Below, piece after piece: positions 1 through 7,886 of a stretch of 22,300 bases of DNA. Source of the stretch: Rhodospirillaceae bacterium (GTDB lineage: Bacteria; Pseudomonadota; Alphaproteobacteria; DSM-16000; Inquilinaceae); NCBI GenBank assembly GCA_020425485.1, contig JAGQRL010000105.1, positions 1 to 22,300 on the forward strand. Direction: 5' to 3'. Each line of letters begins with the position of its first letter. The stretch's first letter is position 1. Position numbers and translations under genes: made by a program. The notes under the pieces are model-generated. The model worked only from the letters and a program-made list of their open reading frames with translations, was not told the origin of the DNA and did not search any database.

Positions 1-908
1 TGGCGGCTCGGCGCAGACCTTTCCTTTCGGCGGCTTGGCGCCGCTACTGGCTGTGGCACCCGCTGATCGGCGGGGCCATCCACACCGTGTTCTTCCTGGT
101 GCGGCTGCTGCCGGTGGACCGCGCCTCGGACCTGGGGGCGTGGGGCGGCCGCCGCGTCGGCCGGCTGGCGCGCACCGCTTCGGCCCGCGCCCGCGCCAAC
201 CTGGCCATCGCCTTCCCGGAGAAGACGGTGGCCGAGCGCGAGCGCATCCTGTCGGACATGTGGGCGCATCTCGGCCGCATCGGCACCGAATACCCGCACC
301 TGACCCGCCTGGCGCAGAGCGACCGCATCGAGATCGGCAATGTGGAGATCGCCGAAGCGGTGCTGATGCAGCCGCTGCCCATCGTCTTCTTCAGCGGCCA
401 CACCGGCCATTGGGAAGTGGGGCCGGCGCTCGGCGCGCGCCACAACCTGCGGGTCAAGGCGATCTACCGGCCGCCCAACAACCGCTTTGTCGACCGCATC
501 ATCCGCGAGATCCGCGAAGCCTGCGGCGTCGACCTGGTGGTGCGCGGCGCGGAATCGGTGCAGACGGTGCTGGGCGAGGTGCGTGCCGGCGGGCGGATCG
601 CCATGCTGGTCGACCAGAAGCGCGCCTACGGCGTGCCGGTGCCGCTGTTCGGCAAGCCGGCGCTGACCGGAACGGTGCTGGCCCAGATCGCCACGCGGAT
701 CGACTGCCTGGTGGTGCCGGTGCGCGTGGAACGGCTGGAGCGCGCCCGCTTCCGCGTCACCTGCGAGCCGCCGCTGGAGATCCCGCAGGAGGGCAGCCGG
801 GAGGAGCGGGTGCAGGAGCTGATGGGCCAGGTGAACGGCTGCATCGAGCGCTGGGTGCGCGCGCGGCCCGAACAATGGCTGTGGCCGCACCGGCGCTGGG
901 ACACATGA
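1..908 (+). CDS. LpxL/HtrB-type lipid A late acyltransferase, 5' end outside the window
   Basis: This gene probably transfers a secondary acyl chain from acyl-ACP to the lipid A precursor at the inner membrane. The reading frame is open to the left edge (first full codon at base 3), and a GTG at 87 falls inside the N-terminal hydrophobic segment, so the true start is probably upstream of the window. Visible family features are the HX4E catalytic box in GHTGHWE (His codon at 399, Glu codon at 414), the AIYRPPNN stretch, the VDQK motif, PLFGKPALT, and the C-terminal signature PEQWLWPHRRW. The stop TGA lies inside ATGA with the next acyltransferase gene, so the two are translationally coupled. 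The family is clear. Which hydroxyl it acylates, or whether it acts on ornithine or another lipid, cannot be told from sequence. Confidence 0.85.
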   Translation, partial: AARRRPFLSAAWRRYWLWHPLIGGAIHTVFFLVRLLPVDRASDLGAWGGRRVGRLARTASARARANLAIAFPEKTVAERERILSDMWAHLGRIGTEYPHLTRLAQSDRIEIGNVEIAEAVLMQPLPIVFFSGHTGHWEVGPALGARHNLRVKAIYRPPNNRFVDRIIREIREACGVDLVVRGAESVQTVLGEVRAGGRIAMLVDQKRAYGVPVPLFGKPALTGTVLAQIATRIDCLVVPVRVERLERARFRVTCEPPLEIPQEGSREERVQELMGQVNGCIERWVRARPEQWLWPHRRWDT

Positions 909-1876
909 GCCGCGCTCCCACCGGCGCCGAGAGCGAAGCCGAAATCCTCGCCCGCCTGGCGCGCCGCCGCAGCCGCCGGGCCTGGCGCCAGCGCAATTTC
1001 ATCTTCCCGCTGCAAGCCGGGCTGGTGAGGGCCGCACTGGCGCTCGGCCGGCGCATGCCCATCGACTGGGTGTCGGCGTTCGGCAGCTTCTGCGGATCGC
1101 TGCTGGGCCGGCTGGTGCCGCGCATGGTGCGCGACATCGAAGCAAGGCTGATCGATCTCGGCTGGCCGGCCGAAGCGGCCCATCGCGGGGCGCGGGAGGC
1201 CGTGAAGAACCTGGGGCGCACGCTCGCGGAATATGCCGTCGTGCAGCGGCTGTGGGATGCCGGGCGGGTGCGCAACAACCTGTCGGAGGAGCTGGAGGCG
1301 GCCCTGCGTTCGGGCCGGCCGGTGCTCGTGGTCAGCGGGCATTTCTCCAACTGGGAAGCGTTGCTGGTGACGGCGAGCGGCATCGGGCTGCGCATCGGCG
1401 TGTTCTACCGGCCGCAGAAGAACCCGGTGATCGACGCGATCCTGAAGCGGATCCGCCGGCGCTTCGTTACCGCCCTGATGGAGAAGGGGCCGCGCGGCCT
1501 GCGCGATGCCGTGTCCCATCTGCGCGAGGGCAATGCGGTGGGGATCCTGGTGGACGAGCGCACGGCCGGCGAGGTGTCGATGCCGTCCAAGACCAAGGAA
1601 CCCGGCCTGCCGCTGCGCATTGCCGTGCGCCTGGCGCGCGCCAGCGGCGCCGTGCTGCTGCCGGTGCGGCTGGCCCGCGAAGGCGGCGCGCGGTTCGTGC
1701 TGACCGGTGCCACCCCGCTGGCCCTGCCGGCGACGGCCAGCGAGAGCGACGAGCTGGCGGTTGCCTGCTGGATCGACCGCTGGCTGGCCGCCCAGGTTGC
1801 CGCACAGCCGACCGATTGGGCGTGGATCGGCCGGGTCGACAATCTCGCAGCCCGCATTTCCGGCCGCGCCTCCTAG
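905..1876 (+). CDS. Second LpxL/HtrB-type acyltransferase, divergent paralogue
   Basis: This is a 323-residue member of the lysophospholipid/lipid A acyltransferase superfamily. The ATG at 905 overlaps the upstream stop as ATGA, which fixes the start. The HX4E box is present in GHFSNWE, followed by GVFYRPQKNP, as in other LpxL proteins. It departs from the canonical form elsewhere: the DQ pair is DE (VDERTAG), the FFG/FGxxA segment is replaced by SKTKEPG, and the C-terminal PEQWxWxHxRW signature is degenerate (PTDWAWIGRVDN). A basic N-terminus (RLARRRSRRAWRQ) precedes a weakly hydrophobic anchor. Its position beside the first paralogue suggests the pair adds two different secondary chains, or that this copy has another acceptor. 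It ends 28 bp from the convergent lptF. Confidence 0.82.
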   Translation: MSRAPTGAESEAEILARLARRRSRRAWRQRNFIFPLQAGLVRAALALGRRMPIDWVSAFGSFCGSLLGRLVPRMVRDIEARLIDLGWPAEAAHRGAREAVKNLGRTLAEYAVVQRLWDAGRVRNNLSEELEAALRSGRPVLVVSGHFSNWEALLVTASGIGLRIGVFYRPQKNPVIDAILKRIRRRFVTALMEKGPRGLRDAVSHLREGNAVGILVDERTAGEVSMPSKTKEPGLPLRIAVRLARASGAVLLPVRLAREGGARFVLTGATPLALPATASESDELAVACWIDRWLAAQVAAQPTDWAWIGRVDNLAARISGRAS

Positions 1877-1904
1877 CTGGGTCGGCGATCGCCGCCGCTT
1901 GCCG

Positions 1905-3053
1905 TCAGGCCGGGCGCGGCCGGCCGACATGGCGGCCAAGAAAGCTCCGCCAGCCGCGGAAGCGTCCATCGGCGTTCAACAGCACCAGCAGGGCGCACAG
2001 CCCCGGCACCAGCATCAGCGCGTAGAAGGCGGGGATGAACATCGTACTGGAGCGGGCCGCCATGACCGCCCCGTGATAGAGGATCACCAGCACGCCGAGG
2101 GTGGCGCCGACGGTGAGGAAGCGCTTGCGCTGGAAGCGCCGCTGGTGGGTGCCGGCAACAGCACCGGCCGTGGCGATCAAGGTCAGCGTGATGCACAGCA
2201 GCGGCGTGGCGATGCGCTGGTGGCCTTCGGCGAGCCGTTCGCGGTAGTCGGTGCTGCCGGGCTCGATCTCCGGCGGCGGCCACAGCAACTCCTCGGTGGG
2301 CAGCTCCTGCACCGCGATGTCGTTCATGCTGCCCGACGAGATCAGGTCGTCCAGGTCCACATCGAAGGTGTAGGCGTCGAAATTGATGGTCGACAGCTCC
2401 TGTTCGCCGGGGGCCTGCCGCTGGATCAGCCCGTCCTGCAACTGCACCGTCAGCGCGTCGAGCGTCTGCGCCAGCACCGCGCGGGCGGCGACCACGGTGG
2501 TCGGCCGCTGGTCGCTGCGCTGGTCGTGGATCAGGATGTGCGACAGCACGCCGTCGTCGGAATGTTCGGCGAAATAGATGGTCAGGCCCGGCACCACCTC
2601 GTTGAACACGCCGGCCTGCAGCAGCGTGTCCACCCGCGTGTTGCGCAGTTCCTGGCGCACGTCGCGGAACACCTGGATGCTCTGCGGGATCATGGTGAAG
2701 GCCATGGTGTAGCTGATGGCGGTGCCGACCAGGGCGGCGATCAGCGCCGGCACGGCCAGCTTGAGCTGGCTGACGCCGCACGCCTTGGCGACGGTCACCT
2801 CGCTGTCCTCGGTCAGCTTGCCGTAGATGAACAGCACGCTGCCGGCCAGGGTGATCGGCAGCATGATCACCAGCATGGTCGGCACCATGAACACCACGAG
2901 CTGGCCGAATACGGTGAGCGGCAGGCCGTGCTCGATGATGTCGCCCAGGTAGCGCTGGGAGTAGAGGGAGCAGCCCACCAGCACCAGCACCAGGGTGGCG
3001 AACCCTGCGGCCTTGCCGAGCTGCGACAGGAAATAGAGGGTCAGGCGTCCCAT
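1905..3053 (-). CDS. lptF: LPS export ABC transporter permease, LptF-type
   Basis: This is a 382-residue inner-membrane permease of the YjgP/YjgQ (PF03739) family. With LptG and the ATPase LptB it extracts LPS from the inner membrane and feeds the LptC-A-D bridge. The N-terminal half has three hydrophobic segments (about residues 15-30, 45-80 and 95-125) with the family stretch KLTEDSEVTVAKACGVS. A central periplasmic beta-rich domain follows (about 130-285), and three more hydrophobic segments lie at about 295-365. The N-terminal pattern fits LptF better than LptG. LptF and LptG are often adjacent, but no LptG is beside it here: upstream is lpxD, reading away, and downstream are the convergent acyltransferases. 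The start is the ATG giving MGRLTLYFLSQ. Confidence 0.85.
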   Translation of the reverse strand: MGRLTLYFLSQLGKAAGFATLVLVLVGCSLYSQRYLGDIIEHGLPLTVFGQLVVFMVPTMLVIMLPITLAGSVLFIYGKLTEDSEVTVAKACGVSQLKLAVPALIAALVGTAISYTMAFTMIPQSIQVFRDVRQELRNTRVDTLLQAGVFNEVVPGLTIYFAEHSDDGVLSHILIHDQRSDQRPTTVVAARAVLAQTLDALTVQLQDGLIQRQAPGEQELSTINFDAYTFDVDLDDLISSGSMNDIAVQELPTEELLWPPPEIEPGSTDYRERLAEGHQRIATPLLCITLTLIATAGAVAGTHQRRFQRKRFLTVGATLGVLVILYHGAVMAARSSTMFIPAFYALMLVPGLCALLVLLNADGRFRGWRSFLGRHVGRPRPA

Positions 3054-3089
3054 GGGCAGGGTGATAGCCCTTGGCTACGGCGGCAACAA

Positions 3090-3102
3090 GCGGACTGTCC
3101 GC
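3090..3102. repeat. Short inverted repeat in the lptF-lpxD divergent region
   Basis: GCGGA-CTG-TCCGC is a perfect 5-bp inverted repeat with a 3-nt centre, 37 bp upstream of the lptF start and 24 bp before the lpxD promoter candidate. It could be a small hairpin in the lptF leader or a binding site. Such short GC inverted repeats also arise by chance in DNA this GC-rich. Confidence 0.2.
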
Positions 3103-3125
3103 CGCGGGCGGGCACAGACAGAACG

Positions 3126-3154
3126 TTGGCCCCCCAAGGTACGTCTGCTAGCCT
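3126..3154 (+). promoter_or_regulatory. Candidate sigma70-type promoter for lpxD
   Basis: A -35-like TTGGCC (3126-3131) and a -10-like TAGCCT (3149-3154) are separated by exactly 17 bp. TAGCCT-type -10 boxes are common in GC-rich alphaproteobacteria. Transcription would begin near 3161, leaving a leader of about 58 nt before lpxD. No comparable site was found for the divergent lptF. Confidence 0.45.
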
Positions 3155-3218
3155 GCGTGGCCAGTAAACTCCGGGTGAACCGGGCATTCCTTTCCTCGAT
3201 GTCCACGGATGTGTCCCC

Positions 3219-4361
3219 ATGGCGGCCGCACTTTCCCACTCCCTCCAGCAGCTAGCCGAACGGGTCGGCGCAGAGGTGGAGGGCGACGGCGCACTCGTGG
3301 TCCGCGGCCTCGCCCACCCGGCCACCGCCGGCACCGACGATCTTGCCCTGGTGCTGGACGCCACGGGGGTCGCCGCGCTGGCCACCAGTGCCGCGCGTGC
3401 CGCCGCGGTGCCGCGGGGGCTGCGCGCCAAGCTCTCCGCCGGCGGCGTGGCCGCCTGGCTGCTGCTCGACCGGCCGCGCCTGGCGATGGCCGGCCTGGCC
3501 GAAGCCTTCGAACAGCCGCCGGCCCTGGCGCCGGGGGTCCACCCCAGTGCGGTGCTCGGCGAAGGCGTGGTGCTGGGCGAGGGGGTGAGGATCGGCCCCC
3601 TGGCGGTGATCGGCGACGGCACGCAGATCGGCGCGGAAACGCTGGTGGCGGGCCAAGTGACCATCGGCGCCGACGTCACCGTGGGCAGCGGCTGCCGCTT
3701 CGCCGCCGGCGTGCGCATCGGCGATCGGGTGCGCATCGGCGACCGGGTGATCCTGCAGCCCAACTGCGTGATCGGCAGCGATGGCTTCAGCTATGTCACC
3801 GAGGAGGTGAGCACGGTGGAGCGCGCCCGCGAAAGCAACGCCCTGGAGCACAGCGAAACCTCCGGCAGCAACGAAGGCATCCACCGCATCGCATCGCTGG
3901 GGACCGTGGTGCTGGAGGACGACGTGGAGATCGGCGCCTGCACCACGGTGGACCGCGGCACGCTGGCCGAAACCCGCATCGGCCGGAACACCAAGATCGA
4001 TAACCTGGTGCAGGTCGCCCACAACGTCCGCATCGGGGAAAACTGCATGGTGGCGGGCCACTGCGGCCTTTCCGGCAGTGTGGTGATCGGCGACCGCAGC
4101 GTGCTCGGCGGCGGCGTGGGGGTGGCCGACCACAAGACCATCGGTTCGGATGTGGTGGTGCTGGCCGCCTCCGGTGTCGGCACCGACATCCCCAACGGCA
4201 TGATGTACAGCGGCACACCGGCGCTGCCGCGGGCAGAGTATATTCAGGAGCTTCTGTTCCTGCGCCGCGGCCAGCGCCTGCAGGGGGATATCCGCGGGCT
4301 CAAGCAAAAACTGGCGGAGCTTGAGGCGAAGCCGACCCCGGACGAGTCCCCGGGGGACTAG
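3219..4361 (+). CDS. lpxD: UDP-3-O-acylglucosamine N-acyltransferase LpxD
   Basis: LpxD transfers a 3-hydroxyacyl chain from ACP to the 2-amino group of UDP-3-O-acyl-glucosamine, the third step of lipid A synthesis, in the cytoplasm. The 380-residue protein has the uridine-binding N-terminal domain (about 1-105). A long left-handed beta-helix of hexapeptide repeats follows (about 107-335, for example IGPLAVIGDGTQIG), with the conserved NCVIGSDGFSYV and TTVDRGTL segments. The catalytic His is H268 in QVAHNVRIG. The C-terminal helical extension (about 340-370, rich in Leu, Lys and Gln) matches the family. The Shine-Dalgarno sequence is weak (ACGGA, 9 nt upstream). An inverted repeat, AGTCC-CCGGG-GGACT, overlaps the stop. 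lpxA and fabZ, often near lpxD, are not in the window. Confidence 0.95.
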   Translation: MAAALSHSLQQLAERVGAEVEGDGALVVRGLAHPATAGTDDLALVLDATGVAALATSAARAAAVPRGLRAKLSAGGVAAWLLLDRPRLAMAGLAEAFEQPPALAPGVHPSAVLGEGVVLGEGVRIGPLAVIGDGTQIGAETLVAGQVTIGADVTVGSGCRFAAGVRIGDRVRIGDRVILQPNCVIGSDGFSYVTEEVSTVERARESNALEHSETSGSNEGIHRIASLGTVVLEDDVEIGACTTVDRGTLAETRIGRNTKIDNLVQVAHNVRIGENCMVAGHCGLSGSVVIGDRSVLGGGVGVADHKTIGSDVVVLAASGVGTDIPNGMMYSGTPALPRAEYIQELLFLRRGQRLQGDIRGLKQKLAELEAKPTPDESPGD

Positions 4362-4571
4362 GGTCGAGACTCAATTGCCGCACGGCCATGGCGCATGGGG
4401 TAGTTGAGTGGGGACCCTGGGGGCGCATCGGCCCAATACCTGATTTGCAGCCGCCCCTTCGCGCTCGGTGCTGGATTACCCAGGCCATTTCCGATACATG
4501 CAACAAGTCCGGCCGCGGCGCTCCCGGGGCAAGCATCGGCAGATCACCGATTGGCGAGAGACTGGTACGAC

Positions 4572-4832
4572 ATGACAGATATTGAAGATAAGATCATGGA
4601 GATCGTCGCGCGGGAGACGCGCCGGGAGCGGGCAAGCCTGTCGCTGGACACAGAGCTTTCGGAAGTCGAATCCCTCGATCTTGTACAGATCATCTTCGCC
4701 ATTGAGGACGAGTTCGATGTCTACGTGCCGCAGGAAGACGAGAGCTTCAAACTCGACAACCTGCGCGACGTCGTTGAAGGCGTGAAGCTCCTGATCGCAG
4801 AAAAGCAGGACCAGAGCGCGGAATCGGCATGA
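4572..4832 (+). CDS. Specialised acyl carrier protein
   Basis: This is an 86-residue acidic carrier protein. The 4'-phosphopantetheine site is Ser34 in VESLDLVQ, where the usual Asp before Ser is Glu. It is followed by the helix IIFAIEDEFDVYVPQEDE, which resembles the AcpXL/NodF type of dedicated carrier more than housekeeping AcpP. I chose the ATG at 4572 (GAGAG 11 nt upstream) because translation from any earlier start adds sequence unlike an ACP. The stop overlaps the next gene as ATGA, so the protein is made together with its ketoacyl synthase. Following lpxD by 210 bp and near two LpxL-type genes, it probably carries a chain destined for lipid A. That role is inference, and a polyketide or other lipid role is possible. 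I see no convincing promoter in the gap before it. Confidence 0.85.
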   Translation: MTDIEDKIMEIVARETRRERASLSLDTELSEVESLDLVQIIFAIEDEFDVYVPQEDESFKLDNLRDVVEGVKLLIAEKQDQSAESA

Positions 4833-6052
4833 GCCCGGCCCTGCACCGTGTGGCCATCACCGGGATGGGCTGCATCTCGGGCCTGGGCCACGACGCCGAC
4901 AGCCACTGGCAGGCCTGCCGCGACGGCCGGTCGGGCGTCGAAACCATTCGCCAGGTCGATCCGGCGCGCCTCAACATCAAGGTTTGCGCCGAGGTCAAGG
5001 ACTTCGACCCGGCCAGCCACTTCCCCGAACGCCAGCTCAACCTGCTCGACCGGGTGTCGCAGTTCGCCGTGTATGCTGCCCGCCAGGCGCTGGCCGACAG
5101 TGCCTTGGAGCTGGACAGCGAGCTGATGCGCCGCACCGCCGTGGTGCTGGGCACCGGTGCCGGCGGCATGAACACGCTGGATAACCAGTTCTGGCGCCTC
5201 TACGGCGAAGGCAACCGCCGGGTGATGCCGCTGACGGTACCGCGCCTGATGGTCAGTGCCGCGGCCAGCCATGTCACCATGGATGCCAAGATCATGGGGC
5301 CGGCCTTCATGATCTCCAGTGCGTGTTCGTCGGCCAACCACGCCATCGGCGAAGCCTTCTGGATGATCCGCACCGGCCGCGCGCGGGCGGCGGTCACCGG
5401 CGGCACCGAAGCCTGCCTCACCTACGGCACGATTCGCGGCTGGGAGGCCTTGCGCGTGATGACGCCCGATGTCTGCCGGCCCTTCAGCCACAAGCGCCGC
5501 GGCATGCTGCTGGGCGAAGGGGCGGGCGTGTTCGTGCTGGAGCGCCTGGAGGATGCCCGCGCCCGCGGGGCGAAGATCTATGCCGAACTGGCGGGCATGG
5601 GCATGAGTTCCGATGCCGGCGACATCGTCTTTCCCTCCGAGGAAGGGGCGGCGGCGGCCATCACCGGCGCGCTGGAAGATGCCGGCCTGGCGCCGGAGGA
5701 GATCGACTACATCAACGCCCACGGCACCGGCACGGCCGCCAACGACGTGACGGAGACGCGCGCCATCCGCCGGGCGCTGGGGGCGGCGGCGGACAAGGTG
5801 CCGGTCAGCTCCACCAAGGGGGTGCACGGCCATGCCCTGGGCGGCGCCGGTGCCTTGGAGCTGGTGGCAGCGGTGCGGGCGATCACCGACCAGGTGATCC
5901 CGCCCACCGCCAACTATCTGGAGCCGGACCCGGACTGCGATCTGGACTACGTGCCCAACCAGGCGCGCCCGGCCGCCGTGCGCACGGTGCTGTCCAACTC
6001 CTTCGCCTTCGGCGGCCTGAACGCCGTGCTGGCGGTAAGGGCGGTCGACTAG
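4829..6052 (+). CDS. Beta-ketoacyl-ACP synthase, FabF/NodE-like
   Basis: This is a 407-residue condensing enzyme that extends an acyl chain with malonyl-ACP. The full catalytic triad is present: Cys166 in SSACSSANHAIGEA, His298 in NAHGTGT and His335 in KGVHGHALGGAGA, with Lys330. The C-terminal SFAFGGLNAVL glycine motif is intact. It starts inside the stop of the acyl carrier protein gene (ATGA), so the two very likely work as a pair, like NodF/NodE or the AcpXL-associated FabF enzymes that build very-long-chain acyl groups for lipid A. No ketoreductase or dehydratase is next to it, so those steps would use the housekeeping FabG and FabZ. It is distinct from KAS III, which has a Cys-His-Asn triad. 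The exact chain made is unknown. Confidence 0.88.
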   Translation: MSPALHRVAITGMGCISGLGHDADSHWQACRDGRSGVETIRQVDPARLNIKVCAEVKDFDPASHFPERQLNLLDRVSQFAVYAARQALADSALELDSELMRRTAVVLGTGAGGMNTLDNQFWRLYGEGNRRVMPLTVPRLMVSAAASHVTMDAKIMGPAFMISSACSSANHAIGEAFWMIRTGRARAAVTGGTEACLTYGTIRGWEALRVMTPDVCRPFSHKRRGMLLGEGAGVFVLERLEDARARGAKIYAELAGMGMSSDAGDIVFPSEEGAAAAITGALEDAGLAPEEIDYINAHGTGTAANDVTETRAIRRALGAAADKVPVSSTKGVHGHALGGAGALELVAAVRAITDQVIPPTANYLEPDPDCDLDYVPNQARPAAVRTVLSNSFAFGGLNAVLAVRAVD

Positions 6053-6065
6053 GCCCGGCTCGACT

Positions 6066-6887
6066 TCACCGATCCAAGCTCTCGTCGGCCAGGATGGCCG
6101 TGGCTCCCAGCTCGTCCATCACCCGTTGCAGGCGCTTCAGCCCGCGTGCCCGGCTGCCCGCCTTCATGCCCAGCTCGGGGTTGAGGATCATGGTGGCGTG
6201 GTCGGCGTGGATCACCGCCCGCATGAGCTGGCGGGGCGGCAGGAACACCATGGTCCAGCCGGCCTCCTCCATCTGCCGGTGCAGGCGCTTGCCGGGCGGC
6301 AGGCCGGAGGTGTCGTCGACCATGCCGAGGCCGAGCTGACGCAGCGGCGCCATGCGGTAGAGCGCGCAGTGGCTGCGCAGGTAGTAGTAGTTCTCCCCCA
6401 GCCCCTCGATATGGCCGTAGCCCTTGCCGATGAGCGGGAACACCACACGCTGCACCGCGCGTTCCGCTCGCTTGAAGCTGCGCTGCCAGGCCGGCCGCAG
6501 GTCGAGCTTCCACGAGCCCACGCCGCCCACCTTGGGGTCGGCCATGGGGGCCATCAGCAGGTCCAGCCAGCCGGCATGGCGCACGAAGGTATCGGTGTGG
6601 ATCAGCAGGGCGAACGGCGTGTCCACCTGCGCCAGCGCCAGATCGACGGCGCGGCCGTGGTTGATCGCCACCGGTTCGCCGGGCTCCGGGGTGCGCTCGA
6701 TCAGGGTAATCCAGTCGAGGCTGCGCAGATAGTCCGTGCTGGCATCGCCGGACGCGTTGTCCACCACGATCACCCTGGCGCGGCCGGGGTCGGTATGCTT
6801 GCGGATCAGGCGCAGGCAGAGCCGCGTCAGGTCCGGCGTGCGGTAGTTGACGATGACGATGGAGACGGCGGGGCCGGCCGCCGTCAC
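6066..6887 (-). CDS. Family 2 glycosyltransferase
   Basis: This is a 273-residue GT-A fold enzyme. The N-terminus shows the nucleotide-sugar binding strand VSIVIVNYRTPDLT, then VIVVDNASGD. HTDTF stands in the position of the metal-binding DXD motif. The region around GYGHIEGLGENYYYLR, and the acidic DDTSGLPPGKRLHRQ further on, probably form the acceptor side. It begins with GTG at 6887, inside the stop of the upstream oxidoreductase (GTGA), which decides the start. It has no membrane segment. As the last gene after waaF-waaC-waaG-waaP it probably adds an outer- or inner-core sugar to LPS, but donor and acceptor cannot be assigned. Its end lies 13 bp from the convergent ketoacyl synthase. Confidence 0.82.
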   Translation of the reverse strand: MTAAGPAVSIVIVNYRTPDLTRLCLRLIRKHTDPGRARVIVVDNASGDASTDYLRSLDWITLIERTPEPGEPVAINHGRAVDLALAQVDTPFALLIHTDTFVRHAGWLDLLMAPMADPKVGGVGSWKLDLRPAWQRSFKRAERAVQRVVFPLIGKGYGHIEGLGENYYYLRSHCALYRMAPLRQLGLGMVDDTSGLPPGKRLHRQMEEAGWTMVFLPPRQLMRAVIHADHATMILNPELGMKAGSRARGLKRLQRVMDELGATAILADESLDR

Positions 6888-7828
6888 AGGCGATTGCCCT
6901 CGGCGATGCGGGCGATGATGGCCAGCGCCACATCCAGGGCGGCGCGCCCGGCCTTGCCGTCCACCACCACCGGCGCCTCGCCGCGCACGGCGGCGAGGAA
7001 GCTTTCAAGCTGGCGGGCCAGCGTGTTGCCGTGGGTGAAGGCGTGCTCGTCGGTCACCACCTCAGCCTCGGCGGCATCGCCGGCGGTGTCGCGGTGGGCG
7101 ATCTGCAGCTTGCTGGTGCCGAGATCGGCGGTCATCACCCGGTCGTCGGTGTGCACGCTGAGCACCCGTTCCGTCACCGTGGCCACCCGGCTGGCGGTGA
7201 TGGATGCGGTGCAGCCGCCGGCAAAGCGCAAGGTGGCCTGGGCGAAATCGTCGGTGGGGCTGAACACCGACCCGCCGATGGCCGACACCTCTTCGGGTGC
7301 GGAGCCGGCCAGCGCCAGCACCAGGTCGATGTCGTGGATCATCAGGTCCAGCACCACGCTGACATCGGTGCCGCGCGGCCGGAAGGGGGCGATCCGCCGG
7401 GCGACGATCAGGCGCGGCGACCGGGCCTGGGCGCACACCTCTGCATAGGCGCCGTTGAAGCGTTCCAGATGGCCGGTCTGCAACACCGCGCCTGAGCGCG
7501 CGGCCGCCGCGATCAGGTCGTCGGCCTCTGCCAGCGTGCGGGTCATCGGCTTTTCCACCAGCACGCCGATGCCGGCATCCAGGAACATCCGGCCGAGCGG
7601 GTGGTGGCTTGCCGTCGGCGTGGCGATGGACACGGCATCGACGCGGCCGAGCAGCGTTTCGGGGTCGGCGATGGCCTCGCCGCCATAGCGCCCGGTCGCC
7701 GCTTCGGCCATGGCGCGGTCGGCGTCGCACACCGCCACCAGCTCCGCCCCCTCAAGTGCGGCGTAGTTCTGCACATGGCGGCTGCCGAAGAAGCCGGCAC
7801 CGATGACGGCGACGCGAAGGGGAGACAT
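6884..7828 (-). CDS. Gfo/Idh/MocA-family NAD(P)-dependent sugar oxidoreductase
   Basis: This is a 314-residue two-domain dehydrogenase. The N-terminal Rossmann fold has GAGFFGSRH (about residues 10-18), the second strand VAVCDAD, and the catalytic-region EKPMTRTL, whose Lys is the usual family lysine. The C-terminal alpha/beta domain contains the conserved DLMIHDIDLVLAL segment. A good Shine-Dalgarno (AGGA, 8 nt before ATG) supports the start. It overlaps the downstream glycosyltransferase gene by 4 nt, suggesting that it makes, or helps make, that enzyme's sugar donor. Some family members oxidise UDP-GlcNAc at C3 for lipid A (GnnA), which would fit this LPS neighbourhood. However, no GnnB aminotransferase is adjacent, so I leave the substrate open. 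Confidence 0.82.
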   Translation of the reverse strand: MSPLRVAVIGAGFFGSRHVQNYAALEGAELVAVCDADRAMAEAATGRYGGEAIADPETLLGRVDAVSIATPTASHHPLGRMFLDAGIGVLVEKPMTRTLAEADDLIAAAARSGAVLQTGHLERFNGAYAEVCAQARSPRLIVARRIAPFRPRGTDVSVVLDLMIHDIDLVLALAGSAPEEVSAIGGSVFSPTDDFAQATLRFAGGCTASITASRVATVTERVLSVHTDDRVMTADLGTSKLQIAHRDTAGDAAEAEVVTDEHAFTHGNTLARQLESFLAAVRGEAPVVVDGKAGRAALDVALAIIARIAEGNRL

Positions 7829-7840
7829 GGACGTGTCCTG

Positions 7841-7885
7841 GGCTCGAACGGGATCGAGCCTGCACTAGGCCAGCCCCGGCGGGGC
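7841..7885. other. Two tandem hairpins in the waaP-oxidoreductase gap
   Basis: The 58-nt gap holds GGCTCGA-acggga-TCGAGCC (7841-7860, 7-bp perfect stem) and GCCCC-ggc-GGGGC (7873-7885, 5-bp stem). Neither is followed by a T tract on the minus strand. They may stabilise the mRNA or reduce read-through into the last two genes of the operon. This is the only sizeable gap in an otherwise overlapping gene run. Confidence 0.4.
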
Positions 7886-7886
7886 G

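Noticed and set aside
1880..1896. CGGCGATCGCCG palindrome between convergent acyltransferase and lptF genes
   Set aside because: It has no loop, so it is not a terminator hairpin. Such GC palindromes are common in this composition.
4345..4409. Inverted repeats after lpxD (AGTCC-CCGGG-GGACT at 4345-4359 and ACTCAA/TTGAGT at 4369-4409) as a terminator
   Set aside because: The stems are short or the loop is long, and no T tract follows. I cannot tell whether lpxD and the acp gene are separate transcripts.
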